In this document: positions 44,531 to 53,553 of the stretch, piece after piece
Numbering within the stretch: position 1 is the first letter of the stretch
Layout: every line of letters begins with the position of its first letter
Translations under genes and position numbers: made by a program
Notes under the pieces: generated by a model
Told to the model about the DNA's origin: nothing
The model's database searches: none
Seen by the model: only the letters and a program-made list of their open reading frames with translations
Assembly: GCF_002917105.1 (NCBI RefSeq)
Contig: NZ_PQFZ01000010.1
Location: 1-64,000, forward strand
Reading direction: 5' to 3'
Origin: Allobosea psychrotolerans
GTDB lineage: Bacteria > Pseudomonadota > Alphaproteobacteria > Rhizobiales > Beijerinckiaceae
Length of the DNA: 64,000 bases

Positions 44531-46447
44531 CTACCCCAGACCCCTGCCCTTCAAGGCGATGCCGATCTCCCCCAGCACGGTCGCATCTTCGATCGTCGCG
44601 GGCATCGCGTAGTCCTCGCCATCGGCGATCTTCTTCATCGTGGCACGCAGGATCTTGCCCGAACGCGTCTTCGGCAGCCGGCTCACCGTCAAGGCCAGCT
44701 TGAAAGCCGCCACCGGGCCGATCTTGTCGCGCACCAACGCCACCAGCTCCCGCTCGATCTCGGCCGGGCTCTGGGTCACCCCGGATTTCAGCACGACGAA
44801 GCCGCAGGGCTGCTCGCCCTTGAGCGCATCCTTGATGCCGACCACCGCGCATTCCGCCACGGCCGGATGCGAGGCCAGCACCTCCTCCATGCCGCCGGTC
44901 GAGAGCCGGTGGCCGGCGACATTGATGATGTCGTCGGTGCGCCCCATGATGAAGACATAGCCGTCGGCATCGATGAAGCCGGCATCGGACGTGTTGTAGT
45001 AGCCGGGAAAGGCCGCGAGATAGCCCTCCCTGAAGCGCTCGTCATCCTGCCACAGCGTCGGTAGGGCGCCGGGAGGCAGCGGCAGCTTGACCACGATCGC
45101 CCCCATCGTCCCGGCGGGGACGGGCCGGCCGCCTTCGTCGAGGCATTGCACGTCGTAACCCGGCAGCGGCACGGTCGGCGAGCCGGGCTTGACCGGCAGC
45201 AGTTCGAGCCCGATCGGATTGCCGACGATGCAGAAGCCGGTCTCGGTCTGCCACCAATGGTCGATGACCGGAACCTTCAGAATCGCCTCGGCCCATTTCA
45301 GCGTATCGGGATCGGCACGCTCGCCGGCCAGGAACAAGGCCCGGAAATGCGACAGATCGTGGCCGGCAAGATGTTTCGCCTGCGGATCCTCCTTGCGGAT
45401 CGCCCGGAAGGCCGTCGGCGCGGTGAAGAGCGCGACCGCCTTGTGCTCGGCGATGACCCGCCAGAACGCACCGGGATCGGGCGTGCCGACCGGCTTGCCC
45501 TCATAGAGAACAGTCGTCGCGCCCTGCAGCAGAGGCCCGTAGACGATATAGCTATGGCCGACGACCCAGCCGACATCCGACGCCGTGAACATCACCTCGC
45601 CGGGTTTGACGTCGTAGAGATTGTCCATCGTCCATTTCAACGCGACCATATGACCGCCATTGTCGCGCACCACGCCCTTGGGACGACCGGTCGTGCCGGA
45701 GGTGTAGAGCACATAGAGCGGATCGGTCGCGGCAACCTCGACGCAATCGGCCTTGCGGCCCGCGGCTTTGGCGGCCGCCGTCAGCGTGCGCCAGTTCCTG
45801 TCGCGGGTGACATGCATCGAGGCGTCGGCCTGCGGCCGCTGCAGCACGAGGCAGGTCTGCGGCTTGTGCTGCGCCAGATCGATCGCCGCATCGAGCAGCG
45901 GCTTGTACTCGACGATGCGGCTCGGCTCGATGCCGCAGGTTGCGGTCAGGATGAGCTTGGGCGTGGCGTCGTCGATGCGCGTCGCCAGTTCCTTGGCCGC
46001 GAAACCGCCGAACACGACCGAATGCACCGCCCCGATCCGCGCACAGGCGAGCATGGCGAAGGCCGCCTCCGGGATCATCGGCATGTAGAGGATGACGCGG
46101 TCGCCCTTGCCGACGCCGAGATCCTGCAGAACCGCGGCCAGAGTCGCGACCTCGTCGAGCATCTGCGCGTAGCTGTAGGTCGCCTTCGTGCCGGTGATCG
46201 GGCTGTCGTAGATCAGCGCCGCCTGCTCGCCCCGGCCGTCGCGGACATGGCGGTCGAGCGCGTTGAAGCAGGTGTTGCAGCTCGCATCGGGGAACCAGCG
46301 GCCATAGGCTCCCTGCGTCGCGTCAAAAATCGCCTTGGGCGGCTTGATCCAGTCGACGGCCTGGGCGGCTTGCGCCCAGAACCCTTCCGGATCGGCCTGC
46401 CAGCGCGCATAGGTCTCGGCGTAGCGGCTTGCATGCGGGGCATTCAT
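44531..46447 (-). CDS. prpE: Propionyl-CoA synthetase
   Basis: A 638-residue AMP-forming acyl-CoA synthetase. An ACS-type N-terminus (SRYAETYARWQADPEGFWAQ) leads to the ATP-binding P-loop LYTSGTTGRPKGVVRDNGGH (about 241-260), the WWQTETGF motif and a C-terminal domain with YNTSDAGFIDADGYVFIMGR and the catalytic Lys in RSGKILRATMKK. The DNGGH after the P-loop is typical of PrpE rather than acetyl-CoA synthetase. It activates propionate for the methylcitrate or methylmalonyl route; no other prp gene is here. Confidence 0.92.
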   Translation of the reverse strand: MNAPHASRYAETYARWQADPEGFWAQAAQAVDWIKPPKAIFDATQGAYGRWFPDASCNTCFNALDRHVRDGRGEQAALIYDSPITGTKATYSYAQMLDEVATLAAVLQDLGVGKGDRVILYMPMIPEAAFAMLACARIGAVHSVVFGGFAAKELATRIDDATPKLILTATCGIEPSRIVEYKPLLDAAIDLAQHKPQTCLVLQRPQADASMHVTRDRNWRTLTAAAKAAGRKADCVEVAATDPLYVLYTSGTTGRPKGVVRDNGGHMVALKWTMDNLYDVKPGEVMFTASDVGWVVGHSYIVYGPLLQGATTVLYEGKPVGTPDPGAFWRVIAEHKAVALFTAPTAFRAIRKEDPQAKHLAGHDLSHFRALFLAGERADPDTLKWAEAILKVPVIDHWWQTETGFCIVGNPIGLELLPVKPGSPTVPLPGYDVQCLDEGGRPVPAGTMGAIVVKLPLPPGALPTLWQDDERFREGYLAAFPGYYNTSDAGFIDADGYVFIMGRTDDIINVAGHRLSTGGMEEVLASHPAVAECAVVGIKDALKGEQPCGFVVLKSGVTQSPAEIERELVALVRDKIGPVAAFKLALTVSRLPKTRSGKILRATMKKIADGEDYAMPATIEDATVLGEIGIALKGRGLG

Positions 46448-46581
46448 GGAACGCTTATCCTCTTCGCCCTGTTCTGGCCTACACCGCTAGATCGAACGGC
46501 AGCGGCGGAGGCTCATTTTGCTGGGGATCGTGCGCATTCGCCCCTTCCGGCGCAAGCGCAGGGCCGTGCGACTTTCGCCCA

Positions 46582-46608
46582 GCAAGGAGGCCTTTCAGCC
46601 CTCCTTGC
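46582..46608. other. Hairpin upstream of the second TSUP gene
   Basis: GCAAGGAGG and CCTCCTTGC are perfect 9-bp arms around a nine-base loop, 29 bases before the ATG of the permease gene. No T-run follows on either strand, so a terminator is unlikely. It may be a leader structure. Confidence 0.3.
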
Positions 46609-46636
46609 GTCGCTGTGACGCAAGCACCCCGGCTCC

Positions 46637-47401
46637 ATGATTCTCGACCCCGCCTTCTTCGCCGCCATGGTGCCCGCCGTCATCCTGATGGGCCTCTCGA
46701 AAGGCGGCTTCTCGGGGCTCGGCCTGTTGTCCCTGCCTTTGATGGCGCTCGTCGTCTCGCCGGTCCAGGCGGCAGCGATCATGCTGCCGCTGCTGATCTC
46801 GCAGGATGTCGTGACGGTCTGGTCCTATCGCCGTGAATTCGACCGGAGCAATCTCGCGACGTTGCTGCCCGGCGCGCTGCTGGGCATCCTCGCCGGCTAT
46901 CTGCTGGCGGCGAAGGTCTCGGACGCGGCCGTGGGGCTCGCGATCGGGCTGATCTCGATGGGGTTTGCGCTGCGCCGCATGCTGGGCGACGGCAAAGCGG
47001 CAGCGCCGGTGACGCGAGCGAGCTATGGCGCCGGCTCGTTCTGGGGCGCGCTCTGCGGCTTCGCCAGCATGGTCGCCCATGCCGGCGGCCCACCCTTCCA
47101 GATCTACGTCATGCCGCAGCGCCTGGCCCCTGCCGTCTTCGTCGGCACGGGTGCGATCTTCTTCGCCATGCTCAACCTGATCAAGCTCGGCCCCTATCTC
47201 GCGCTCGGCCAGTTCACCACAGCGAACCTCACCGCCTCGGTTGCGCTGTTCCCGGTCGCGATCGTCTCGACCATCGCCGGCGTCTGGCTCGTGCGCCGTG
47301 TCCCGGCCGAACGCTTCTACACGATCATCTACTGGCTGCTGCTGGCGGTCGGAGGGAAGCTCGTCTTCGACGGCGTGCGCGGGCTGCACCTGCTCGGCTG
47401 A
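46637..47401 (+). CDS. TauE/SafE (TSUP) family permease, second copy
   Basis: A 254-residue membrane protein with about eight helices. TSUP repeat motifs are MGLSKGGFSGLGLLSLPLMAL (about 15-35) and GFASMVAHAGGPPFQIYVMP (about 143-162); the latter HAGGPP is typical of the sulfite-exporter-like branch. It shares little with the copy at 8114 beyond the fold. It lies between prpE (divergent) and an acyl-CoA ligase gene (same strand, 98 bases on), so it might export an acid or organosulfur compound linked to that ligase. Confidence 0.85.
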   Translation: MILDPAFFAAMVPAVILMGLSKGGFSGLGLLSLPLMALVVSPVQAAAIMLPLLISQDVVTVWSYRREFDRSNLATLLPGALLGILAGYLLAAKVSDAAVGLAIGLISMGFALRRMLGDGKAAAPVTRASYGAGSFWGALCGFASMVAHAGGPPFQIYVMPQRLAPAVFVGTGAIFFAMLNLIKLGPYLALGQFTTANLTASVALFPVAIVSTIAGVWLVRRVPAERFYTIIYWLLLAVGGKLVFDGVRGLHLLG

Positions 47402-47499
47402 AGCCCGCGCCGATTGCGCCATCTCGGAAAAAGGGATGGATTACTCGCAAGGCTCGCAGAGGCTAAGGCTGCCGCACGGCCGAGGGGAGACGACGCCAC

Positions 47500-49128
47500 A
47501 TGACCATCAGCGCTTATGACACCGACCTCGACCGCAATCCGGCGAATTTCCAGCCGCTGACGCCCTTGCCCTTCCTGGAGCGCGCCGCGAGCGTCTTCCC
47601 CGAACAGGTCGCCATCATCCATGGCCCGCTGCGCCGGAGCTACGCCGAGTTCTACGCCCGCTCGCGCCGCCTCGCCTCGGCGCTGCAGAAGCACGGCATC
47701 GGCAAGAACGACACCGTCGCGGCGATGCTGCCCAACACGCCTGCCATGCTCGAATGCCATTACGGCGTGCCGATGTGTGGGGCCGTGCTGAACACGCTGA
47801 ACACCAGGCTCGATGCCGCGATCATCGCCTTCTCGCTCGACCATGGCGAGGCCAAGGTCGTGATCGCCGACCGTGAATTCTCCAGGACGATCAAGGAGGC
47901 GCTGGCGCTGTGCACGGTGAAGCCGCTCGTCATCGATTATGACGACCCGGTTTATGACGGGCCCGGCGAGCGCGTCGGGACGGTCGAATACGAGGACTTC
48001 CTCGCGACCGGCGATGCCGATTTCGCCTGGGCGATGCCATCAGACGAATGGGACGCCATCGCGCTGAACTACACCTCCGGCACCACCGGCGACCCGAAGG
48101 GCGTGGTCTACCATCATCGCGGCGCGAGCCTGCTCGCCACCTCGAACGTCATCACAGGCGGCATGGGCAGACACCCGGTCTATCTCTGGACGCTGCCGAT
48201 GTTCCACTGCAATGGCTGGTGCTTTCCCTGGACGATCTCGATCCTGGCCGGCACCCATGTCTGCCTGCGCCAGGTCCGCGCCAAGGCGATGTATGACGCG
48301 CTCGCCGACCACCACGTCACCCATCTCTGCGGCGCGCCGATCGTGATGTCGACGCTGCTCAATGCCCGGCCGGAGGAGCGGCGCAACTTCTCGCAAAAGG
48401 TCGCCTTCTTTACCGCCGCGGCGCCGCCGCCCGAAGCCGTGCTCGGCGCGATGAAGCAGGCCGGTTTCGAGGTCACCCATCTCTACGGCCTGACCGAGTG
48501 CTACGGCCCGGCGGTCGTCAACGAATGGAATCGGGACTGGGACGCATTACCGGCCTCCGACCAGGCGGCCCTGAAGGCGCGCCAGGGCGTCCGTTACCCG
48601 GCGCTGGAAGGCCTCGACGTGCGCGATCCCGAGACGATGGAGCCCATGCCCCATGACGGCACCACGCTGGGCGAGGTCATGATGCGCGGCAATGTGGTGA
48701 TGAAGGGCTATCTCAAGAATCCGAAGGCGACCAAGGCGGCGTTCGAAGGCGGCTGGTTCCACACTGGCGATCTCGGCGTGCGCTATGCCGACGGCTATAT
48801 CCAGCTCAAGGACCGCTCCAAGGACATCATCATTTCGGGCGGCGAGAATATCTCCTCGATCGAAGTCGAGGACGCGCTCTACAAGCATCCGGCCGTGCAG
48901 ACAGCGGCCGTGGTCGCCAGACCCGACGAGAAATGGGGCGAGACCCCTTGCGCCTTCGTCGAACTCAAGCCGGGGCAGAGCGTGACGGAAGCGGAGATCA
49001 TCGCATGGTGCAAGGGCCTGCTCGCTTCGTTCAAATGCCCGCGCACGGTGATCTTCATCGAGGTGCCCAAGACCTCGACGGGCAAGATCCAGAAATTCAA
49101 GCTGCGCGAAATGGCGCGCTCGCTCTGA
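47500..49128 (+). CDS. AMP-dependent acyl-CoA ligase (DmdB/medium-long chain type)
   Basis: A 542-residue protein. The N-terminal domain opens FQPLTPLPFLERAASVFPEQ. The P-loop is LNYTSGTTGDPKGVVYHHRG (about 188-207), followed by WTLPMFHCNGWCFPWTISILAGTHVC in parts, the YGLTECYGP motif, and the C-terminal HTGDLGVRYADGYIQLKDRSKDI with the closing Lys in KTSTGKIQKFKLREMA. The HxNGW(C/G)FPW stretch marks the 3-methylmercaptopropionyl-CoA/medium-chain ligase group. The substrate is unresolved. Confidence 0.9.
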   Translation: MTISAYDTDLDRNPANFQPLTPLPFLERAASVFPEQVAIIHGPLRRSYAEFYARSRRLASALQKHGIGKNDTVAAMLPNTPAMLECHYGVPMCGAVLNTLNTRLDAAIIAFSLDHGEAKVVIADREFSRTIKEALALCTVKPLVIDYDDPVYDGPGERVGTVEYEDFLATGDADFAWAMPSDEWDAIALNYTSGTTGDPKGVVYHHRGASLLATSNVITGGMGRHPVYLWTLPMFHCNGWCFPWTISILAGTHVCLRQVRAKAMYDALADHHVTHLCGAPIVMSTLLNARPEERRNFSQKVAFFTAAAPPPEAVLGAMKQAGFEVTHLYGLTECYGPAVVNEWNRDWDALPASDQAALKARQGVRYPALEGLDVRDPETMEPMPHDGTTLGEVMMRGNVVMKGYLKNPKATKAAFEGGWFHTGDLGVRYADGYIQLKDRSKDIIISGGENISSIEVEDALYKHPAVQTAAVVARPDEKWGETPCAFVELKPGQSVTEAEIIAWCKGLLASFKCPRTVIFIEVPKTSTGKIQKFKLREMARSL

Positions 49129-49267
49129 CCCCTCCGCTGCCTCTATCGGCAAGGCTACCGCTCGGCCGTCCATTCGGCGGGAGCCAGCCGAACGGGTAAG
49201 AGCCGCGCCTGAGCCACGGGCAAGGAAGCCCTGCAGCCAGGCGGCGCCCGCCTCGATCGATGGCGCT

Positions 49268-49780
49268 TCAAGCCGGAGAGCGGGTGAGGCTGCCTTCCGG
49301 CGTATAGCGATCGACCGCCTCCGGCAGCACGCGCGCGAGCCGTTCCAGCAGCTCCGTGCGCGACAGCCCGGTCTGGCGCGCAATCGCGTCGAGAGCCTCC
49401 GGCCCGAGAGCCTGCTCCAGATCGCCCGGCGCGACCGCCTTGTTGGGGCCCGGCTGCACCCAGGAATCGGTCTTGTCGCCCTGTCCCGCCTGTTTGAAGC
49501 GATCGACGAGTTCGCCGAGCCCGCTCGTGAGCACGGCGCCCGCCCCGCCGGCTCCCAGCAGGCCGCCGAGGCTGCCGAGAAGGCCGCCATGCTCTGCGGG
49601 CGCGGCGCCGGCCTGTCCCTGCTGCGGCGCGGCGACCTGTCCGGCATCAGGCTGGCCTCGCCCGCCGAGCCATTCAGCGATCTTGTCGCGGTTCTGGTAG
49701 CCGGCGACGGCAAGAAGTCCCAGAAGGGCGGTCATCGACGGAAAGCCGCTGCGGCTGCTGCTGGTGTTGTCATCACTCAC
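49268..49780 (-). CDS. YidB family protein (DUF937)
   Basis: A 170-residue protein: a short charged start, a helix (FPSMTALLGLLAVAGYQNRDKIAEWLGG), a low-complexity Gly/Ala/Gln stretch (LLGSLGGLLGAGGAGAVL), then the YidB/DUF937 core QAGQGDKTDSWVQPGPNKAV and LEQALGPEALDAIARQTGLS. Function unknown. The start is a GTG behind AGGAG. It is 36 bases downstream of the GlsB-like gene, so cotranscribed. Confidence 0.88.
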   Translation of the reverse strand: MSDDNTSSSRSGFPSMTALLGLLAVAGYQNRDKIAEWLGGRGQPDAGQVAAPQQGQAGAAPAEHGGLLGSLGGLLGAGGAGAVLTSGLGELVDRFKQAGQGDKTDSWVQPGPNKAVAPGDLEQALGPEALDAIARQTGLSRTELLERLARVLPEAVDRYTPEGSLTRSPA

Positions 49781-49816
49781 GACACTGACTCCTGCTTCGG
49801 GATGAGATCGCTGCGA

Positions 49817-50077
49817 TCAGACGGAGCGGTCGCGGCCACTGATCATGCCCCAGACCAGAAGCACGACGATCGCACCGACGATGGCGCCGATCAGCCCCGC
49901 TCCCTGGCCCGGCGCGTACCAGCCGAGCGACTGGCCGAGATAAGTCGCGACGAAAGCCCCTATGATGCCGAGGATCGTCGTCAGCACGAAGCCCGAAGGC
50001 TCGTTCGGGCCCGGCATGATGAATTTTGCGACGATGCCGGCGATGAAACCGACGACGATGGTCCAGACGATACCCAA
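49817..50077 (-). CDS. GlsB/YeaQ/YmgE-family stress membrane protein
   Basis: An 86-residue protein with three hydrophobic segments: MGIVWTIVVGFIAGIVAKFI, TTILGIIGAFVATYLGQSLGW and AGLIGAIVGAIVVLLVWGMI, with the loop MPGPNEPSGF typical of transglycosylase-associated GlsB proteins. The only start in good register is TTG, directly after GGGAGGCTGTC. It is a stress-related inner membrane protein with no known enzyme activity. Confidence 0.88.
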   Translation of the reverse strand: MGIVWTIVVGFIAGIVAKFIMPGPNEPSGFVLTTILGIIGAFVATYLGQSLGWYAPGQGAGLIGAIVGAIVVLLVWGMISGRDRSV

Positions 50078-50207
50078 GACAGCCTCCCACGCTTCCGCAC
50101 GCCCCCTTCAACATCCGACGCAGAGAGAAGTTCCGGCTCTCCCGCACTGCCCCGGCGGAGTTTCACCCGCAGGTCGGGACGGCCCATTTCCATCGGGTTT
50201 CGCCAAC

Positions 50208-50234
50208 AAAAAGCCGGCCCCTCTCGGGGCCGGC
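50208..50234 (-). terminator. Terminator, minus strand, of the YdcH gene
   Basis: On the minus strand GCCGGCCCC, loop GAGA, GGGGCCGGC is followed by five T. It ends the YdcH transcript starting at 50605, after a 180-base tail that contains two REP-like units. Confidence 0.8.
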
Positions 50235-50271
50235 CTGATCTGATGAAATAGAATCTCCAGAACGGGTCGCT

Positions 50272-50322
50272 AGAGCAGGATGCGAAAAAGTGGGAACCGG
50301 TTTTTCGCGTCGATCCTGCTCT
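50272..50322. repeat. REP-like element with GTGGGAACCGG core, unit 1
   Basis: AGAGCAGGATGCG at one end pairs with TCGATCCTGCTCT at the other; the core reads AAAAAGTGGGAACCGGTTTT. It is directly followed by a second, differently flanked unit. Both lie in the 340-base gap between the GlsB-like and YdcH genes, which otherwise holds only the terminator. Confidence 0.65.
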
Positions 50323-50335
50323 AACCTTTTGATGA

Positions 50336-50384
50336 GCGCATCAGCCTGAAAAGTGGGAACCGGTGTTCCGAGCGAGCTGATGCG
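50336..50384. repeat. REP-like element with GTGGGAACCGG core, unit 2
   Basis: GCGCATCAGC and GCTGATGCG flank AAAAGTGGGAACCGGTGTTC. Two adjacent units of the family with different flanking arms suggest a tandem, BIME-like arrangement. Confidence 0.6.
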
Positions 50385-50416
50385 TCATCAAAGCTGTTAC
50401 GGCCCGCCTTAGGCCC

Positions 50417-50605
50417 TCAATGCAGAGTTCGGTCCGGCATCGTCTGCCGCACCCGCTCGATCTCTTCCTTCAGCATCAGCTTCTTGCGCTTCAACTCGAC
50501 CACACTGAGATCGTCCGAGGACGGGCTCGATACGGCCTGTGCGATGGCTTCTTCGAGTTGACGATGCTTCCGTTCGAGCTCGACGAGATGGGTCTGCAGC
50601 GACAT
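50417..50605 (-). CDS. YdcH family protein (DUF465)
   Basis: A 62-residue all-helical protein: MSLQTHLVELERKHRQLEEAI and then ELKRKKLMLKEEIERVRQ. DUF465/YdcH proteins are short hairpin coiled coils with a conserved K-K-x-K-L-x-L-K-D/E motif, here LKRKKLMLKEEI. Function unknown. Another YdcH protein is encoded divergently 229 bases away. Confidence 0.87.
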   Translation of the reverse strand: MSLQTHLVELERKHRQLEEAIAQAVSSPSSDDLSVVELKRKKLMLKEEIERVRQTMPDRTLH

Positions 50606-50833
50606 CTGGATCCTCCTGATGAGCGGTTGACAAGACAGTCTGACACAGAGCCGGCTTCACGTCTGCGGGGCAATCTCGCGCCGCACCATGAGATTCTGTG
50701 ATCGTGAACGGCTCCTGTCTCGGAAGGCGCGAATATGATGCGCTCCTGCCTCCGCCGCAGGCTCCCCGCACTTGCGGCGCACGCGGCGTCTCAGCATAGT
50801 CGCGCCCAATCGCGGCGATGATGAGATCACTTC

Positions 50834-51052
50834 ATGGGATTCGAGCTCAGCCCTGACGAGGTCGAGGCCTTCACAACGGAACTGGCGCGGCTGCGCGAGG
50901 AGCATCGCGACCTCGACAGCGCCATCGACGCGCTGGAGCGGGTCGGCGCGGTCAACCAGATCCAGGTGCAACGCCTGAAGAAGCGCAAGCTCTATCTGAA
51001 GGATCGCATCGCGCAGATCGAGGACGCTTTGACCCCCGATATCATCGCCTGA
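50834..51052 (+). CDS. YdcH family protein (DUF465), second copy
   Basis: A 72-residue protein with the same layout: [20 protein letters not shown], then [20 protein letters not shown]. The [11 protein letters not shown] segment is the YdcH signature. It is related to, but clearly diverged from, the copy at 50417-50605; the two are transcribed away from each other. It lies 176 bases before purE on the same strand. Confidence 0.87.
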   Translation: MGFELSPDEVEAFTTELARLREEHRDLDSAIDALERVGAVNQIQVQRLKKRKLYLKDRIAQIEDALTPDIIA

Positions 51053-51227
51053 GCAGGATGACGGCGATTCGCCGCTTGCTTCCGCAGCGTTGCGTGGTCT
51101 AGATCGCGCGCTTCCTTGTCCTCGGAGCAGGATGCCGAGCCGAAGGTCCGCCCTAGCGAAAGCGGATCCCGGTTTTCGGGTAACATCAGGCTCTTTCTGC
51201 CGCGAAGCTCCGGAAGCGATCCGTTTC

Positions 51228-51770
51228 ATGGCCCAGACCAGCCCCGCCGTCGCCATCATCATGGGCAGCCAGTCCGACTGGGCGACGATGCGCCATGCCG
51301 CCGAGACGCTGGACGCGCTCGCCATCACCTATGATGCGCGCATCGTCTCCGCCCATCGCACGCCGGACCGGATGTTCAGCTTCGCGCGCGGCGCCAAGGC
51401 CGAAGGCTTCAAGGTGGTGATCGCAGGCGCCGGCGGCGCAGCTCATCTGCCAGGCATGACCGCCTCCCTGACCCCCCTGCCCGTCTTCGGCGTACCGGTC
51501 GAATCGAAGGCGTTATCGGGTCAGGACAGCCTGCTCTCGATCGTACAGATGCCGGCCGGCATCCCGGTCGGCACGCTCGCCATCGGCCGCGCCGGCGCGG
51601 TCAACGCCGCTCTCCTCGCCGCAGCGGTGCTCGCGCTCGGCGACGAAGCACTGGCCAGGCGCCTCGACGCCTACCGCGCCCGCCAGAGCGCCGCGATCGC
51701 CGAGCATCCGGTGAAGGACGAGACGCGCCCTGTGAAGGACGAGACACGCCCCGCGAAGGACGAGAAATGA
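51228..51770 (+). CDS. purE: N5-carboxyaminoimidazole ribonucleotide mutase PurE
   Basis: A 180-residue protein: [20 protein letters not shown] (about 9-28), the catalytic-His segment [10 protein letters not shown] (about 41-50) and [20 protein letters not shown] (about 68-87) are class I PurE signatures. It rearranges N5-CAIR to CAIR in purine synthesis with PurK, whose gene overlaps the purE stop by 4 bases. The ATG at 51228 is chosen by homology. Oddity: the C-terminus carries three near-identical 7-residue units, KDETRPV / KDETRPA / KDEK, encoded by a 21-bp tandem repeat. Confidence 0.95.
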   Translation: MAQTSPAVAIIMGSQSDWATMRHAAETLDALAITYDARIVSAHRTPDRMFSFARGAKAEGFKVVIAGAGGAAHLPGMTASLTPLPVFGVPVESKALSGQDSLLSIVQMPAGIPVGTLAIGRAGAVNAALLAAAVLALGDEALARRLDAYRARQSAAIAEHPVKDETRPVKDETRPAKDEK

Positions 51771-52867
51771 GCACGCCCGATTCCAGCGGCCTTGCACCCG
51801 GCGCCATGCTCGGCATCCTGGGCGGCGGCCAGCTCGCCCGCATGCTCGCGCTCGCCGCCGCCGATCTCGGCATCCGCGCCCATATCTTCGCGCCGGAGCC
51901 CGACAGCCCGGCTTTCGACGTGGCGGCTCGCCATACCGTCGGCGACTATGAGGATGAAGCGGCGCTGGCGCGTTTCGCCGATGCGGTCGACGTCGTGACC
52001 TATGAATTCGAGAACGTGCCGGCCGCGACCGCAGCCTTCCTCGCCGCCCGCACACCGCTGCACCCCGGAGCGCGCGCGCTCGCGGTGACGCAGGACCGCC
52101 TCAGCGAGAAAAGCTTCGTCGCCGAGCTGGGCCTGGCTGTCGCCCCATTCCGCGCCGTCGATTCGCTGGCTGATCTCAAGGCCGCCGTCGCCGATCTCGG
52201 CCGCCCCAGTATCCTGAAGACGCGACGCTTCGGCTATGACGGCAAGGGCCAGGTCAAGATCGCCGCCGGAAGCGACCTCGCCGAAGCCTATGAGGCGATC
52301 GGCCATTTCTCCGCGATCCTGGAAGGCTTCGTGCCCTTCACGCGCGAGGTTTCGGTCGTCGCGGCGCGCGGCGCCGACGGCGCGTTCGCCGCCTTCGACG
52401 TCTGCGAGAACGAGCATCGCGACCATATCCTCGCCTTCACCCGCGTGCCGGCGCAGCTTTCGCCGAAGACCGGCGAGGCCGCCATTGCGGCCGCGCGCCG
52501 GATCGGTGACGCGCTCGGCTATATCGGCGTCTTCGCAGTCGAGATGTTCGTGGTCGGCGAAGGTGCGGCCGAGCGCGTGATCGTCAACGAGATCGCGCCG
52601 CGTGTGCATAATTCCGGACATTGGACCAGCGAGGGCGCGCAGACCTCGCAATTCCACCAGCATGTCCGCGCCGTCTGCGGCTTCCCGCTCGGCTCGGCGA
52701 CCCGGCGCGGCCGCGTCGAGATGGAGAATCTGATCGGCGTTGCGGCCTTGCGCTGGCGCGATCTCCTGGCCGAGCCCGGCGCGCATCTGCATCTCTATGG
52801 CAAGCGCGACGCCCGTCCGGGCCGCAAGATGGGCCATGTCACGCGGGTCACGCCCGAAAAAGCCTGA
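51767..52867 (+). CDS. purK: 5-(carboxyamino)imidazole ribonucleotide synthase PurK
   Basis: A 366-residue ATP-grasp enzyme that makes N5-CAIR from AIR, ATP and bicarbonate. [20 protein letters not shown] (about 14-33) opens the domain; the ATP-grasp core has [17 protein letters not shown] (about 146-162), [20 protein letters not shown] and the terminal [18 protein letters not shown]. Translationally coupled to purE. Length is normal. Confidence 0.96.
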   Translation: MSTPDSSGLAPGAMLGILGGGQLARMLALAAADLGIRAHIFAPEPDSPAFDVAARHTVGDYEDEAALARFADAVDVVTYEFENVPAATAAFLAARTPLHPGARALAVTQDRLSEKSFVAELGLAVAPFRAVDSLADLKAAVADLGRPSILKTRRFGYDGKGQVKIAAGSDLAEAYEAIGHFSAILEGFVPFTREVSVVAARGADGAFAAFDVCENEHRDHILAFTRVPAQLSPKTGEAAIAAARRIGDALGYIGVFAVEMFVVGEGAAERVIVNEIAPRVHNSGHWTSEGAQTSQFHQHVRAVCGFPLGSATRRGRVEMENLIGVAALRWRDLLAEPGAHLHLYGKRDARPGRKMGHVTRVTPEKA

Positions 52868-52870
52868 GCC

Positions 52871-52920
52871 AGAGCAGGATGCGAAAAGTGGGCACCGGTT
52901 TTTCGCATAAATCCTGTTCT
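52871..52920. repeat. REP-like element with GTGGGCACCGG core
   Basis: AGAGCAGGATGCG and ATAAATCCTGTTCT flank AAAAGTGGGCACCGGTTTTT. It starts four bases after the purK stop. Another member of the family at 41307 and 50272. Confidence 0.6.
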
Positions 52921-53027
52921 CATTCCTGGATGAGACCGCAAAGCCGCGCGAAGCCCGATTTTCCGCGCATTTTCACTGCATCGCGGCGTGGACAGCCGGA
53001 TTGATTTCTGTTATCCGCACGATCCTT

Positions 53028-53066
53028 CGAGCGACCTGCCTGGCAGGCCCGCTCGCCCGACTTTTT
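53028..53066 (+). terminator. Hairpin and T-run between purK and rpsU
   Basis: CGAGCG / CGCTCG and inner CCTGCC / GGCAGG arms are followed by CCCGACTTTTT. It lies about 160 bases after purK and 30 before the rpsU start, so it can terminate purK read-through or attenuate rpsU. Confidence 0.5.
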
Positions 53067-53095
53067 AGACCAACCCGCTAAAGACGGACACTCAC

Positions 53096-53329
53096 GTGCA
53101 GGTTCTCGTTCGCGACAACAATGTCGATCAGGCTCTCCGCGCCCTCAAGAAGAAGCTTCAGCGCGAAGGCGTTTTCCGCGAGATGAAGCTTCGCGGCCAT
53201 TACGAGAAGCCTTCCGAGAAGAAGGCGCGCGAGAAGGCCGAGGCCGTGCGCCGCGCCCGCAAGCTGATGCGCAAGAAGCTGCAGCGCGAGGGCCTGCTGC
53301 CCGCGCCGGTGAAGCCCAAGCGCCCCTGA
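53096..53329 (+). CDS. rpsU: 30S ribosomal protein S21
   Basis: A 77-residue basic protein: [30 protein letters not shown] followed by [27 protein letters not shown] (each split at about residue 30). This is the S21 signature. It assists initiation in the 30S platform. The start codon is GTG (53096). A GC hairpin without a T-run (53341-53360) follows the stop. It is longer than E. coli S21 (71), with a basic C-terminal extension common in alphaproteobacteria. Confidence 0.96.
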   Translation: MQVLVRDNNVDQALRALKKKLQREGVFREMKLRGHYEKPSEKKAREKAEAVRRARKLMRKKLQREGLLPAPVKPKRP

Positions 53330-53340
53330 TTTTCCTGCGC

Positions 53341-53360
53341 GCGGCGGCATCGGCCGCCGC
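53341..53360 (+). terminator. Hairpin after rpsU
   Basis: GCGGCGGC, loop ATCG, GCCGCCGC, eleven bases after the rpsU stop. There is no T-run downstream, so it is a weak terminator or a 3'-end stabiliser. Confidence 0.4.
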
Positions 53361-53553
53361 AGGGCAAGACCGACAGACCTAACCGCGCCTGGAGCCCGCT
53401 CCGGGCGCTGTTGCTTTTCGAGCGCCGTTAACCAAGTCTTGGCACAATGCAGGCGTTGTTTCTTTCGCAGCGCGCTGTCGGTTGGGGGGCGCAATCAGGT
53501 CGCGAACGGCAAGCCTGCCGCGTGCGACAGGCAAGGCACGGAAACCAAGACCG

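Noticed and set aside
53428..53440. CtrA half-site near the TPR lipoprotein gene
   Set aside because: TTAACCA occurs, but without a second TTAA at seven bases; a lone half-site is too weak to call.
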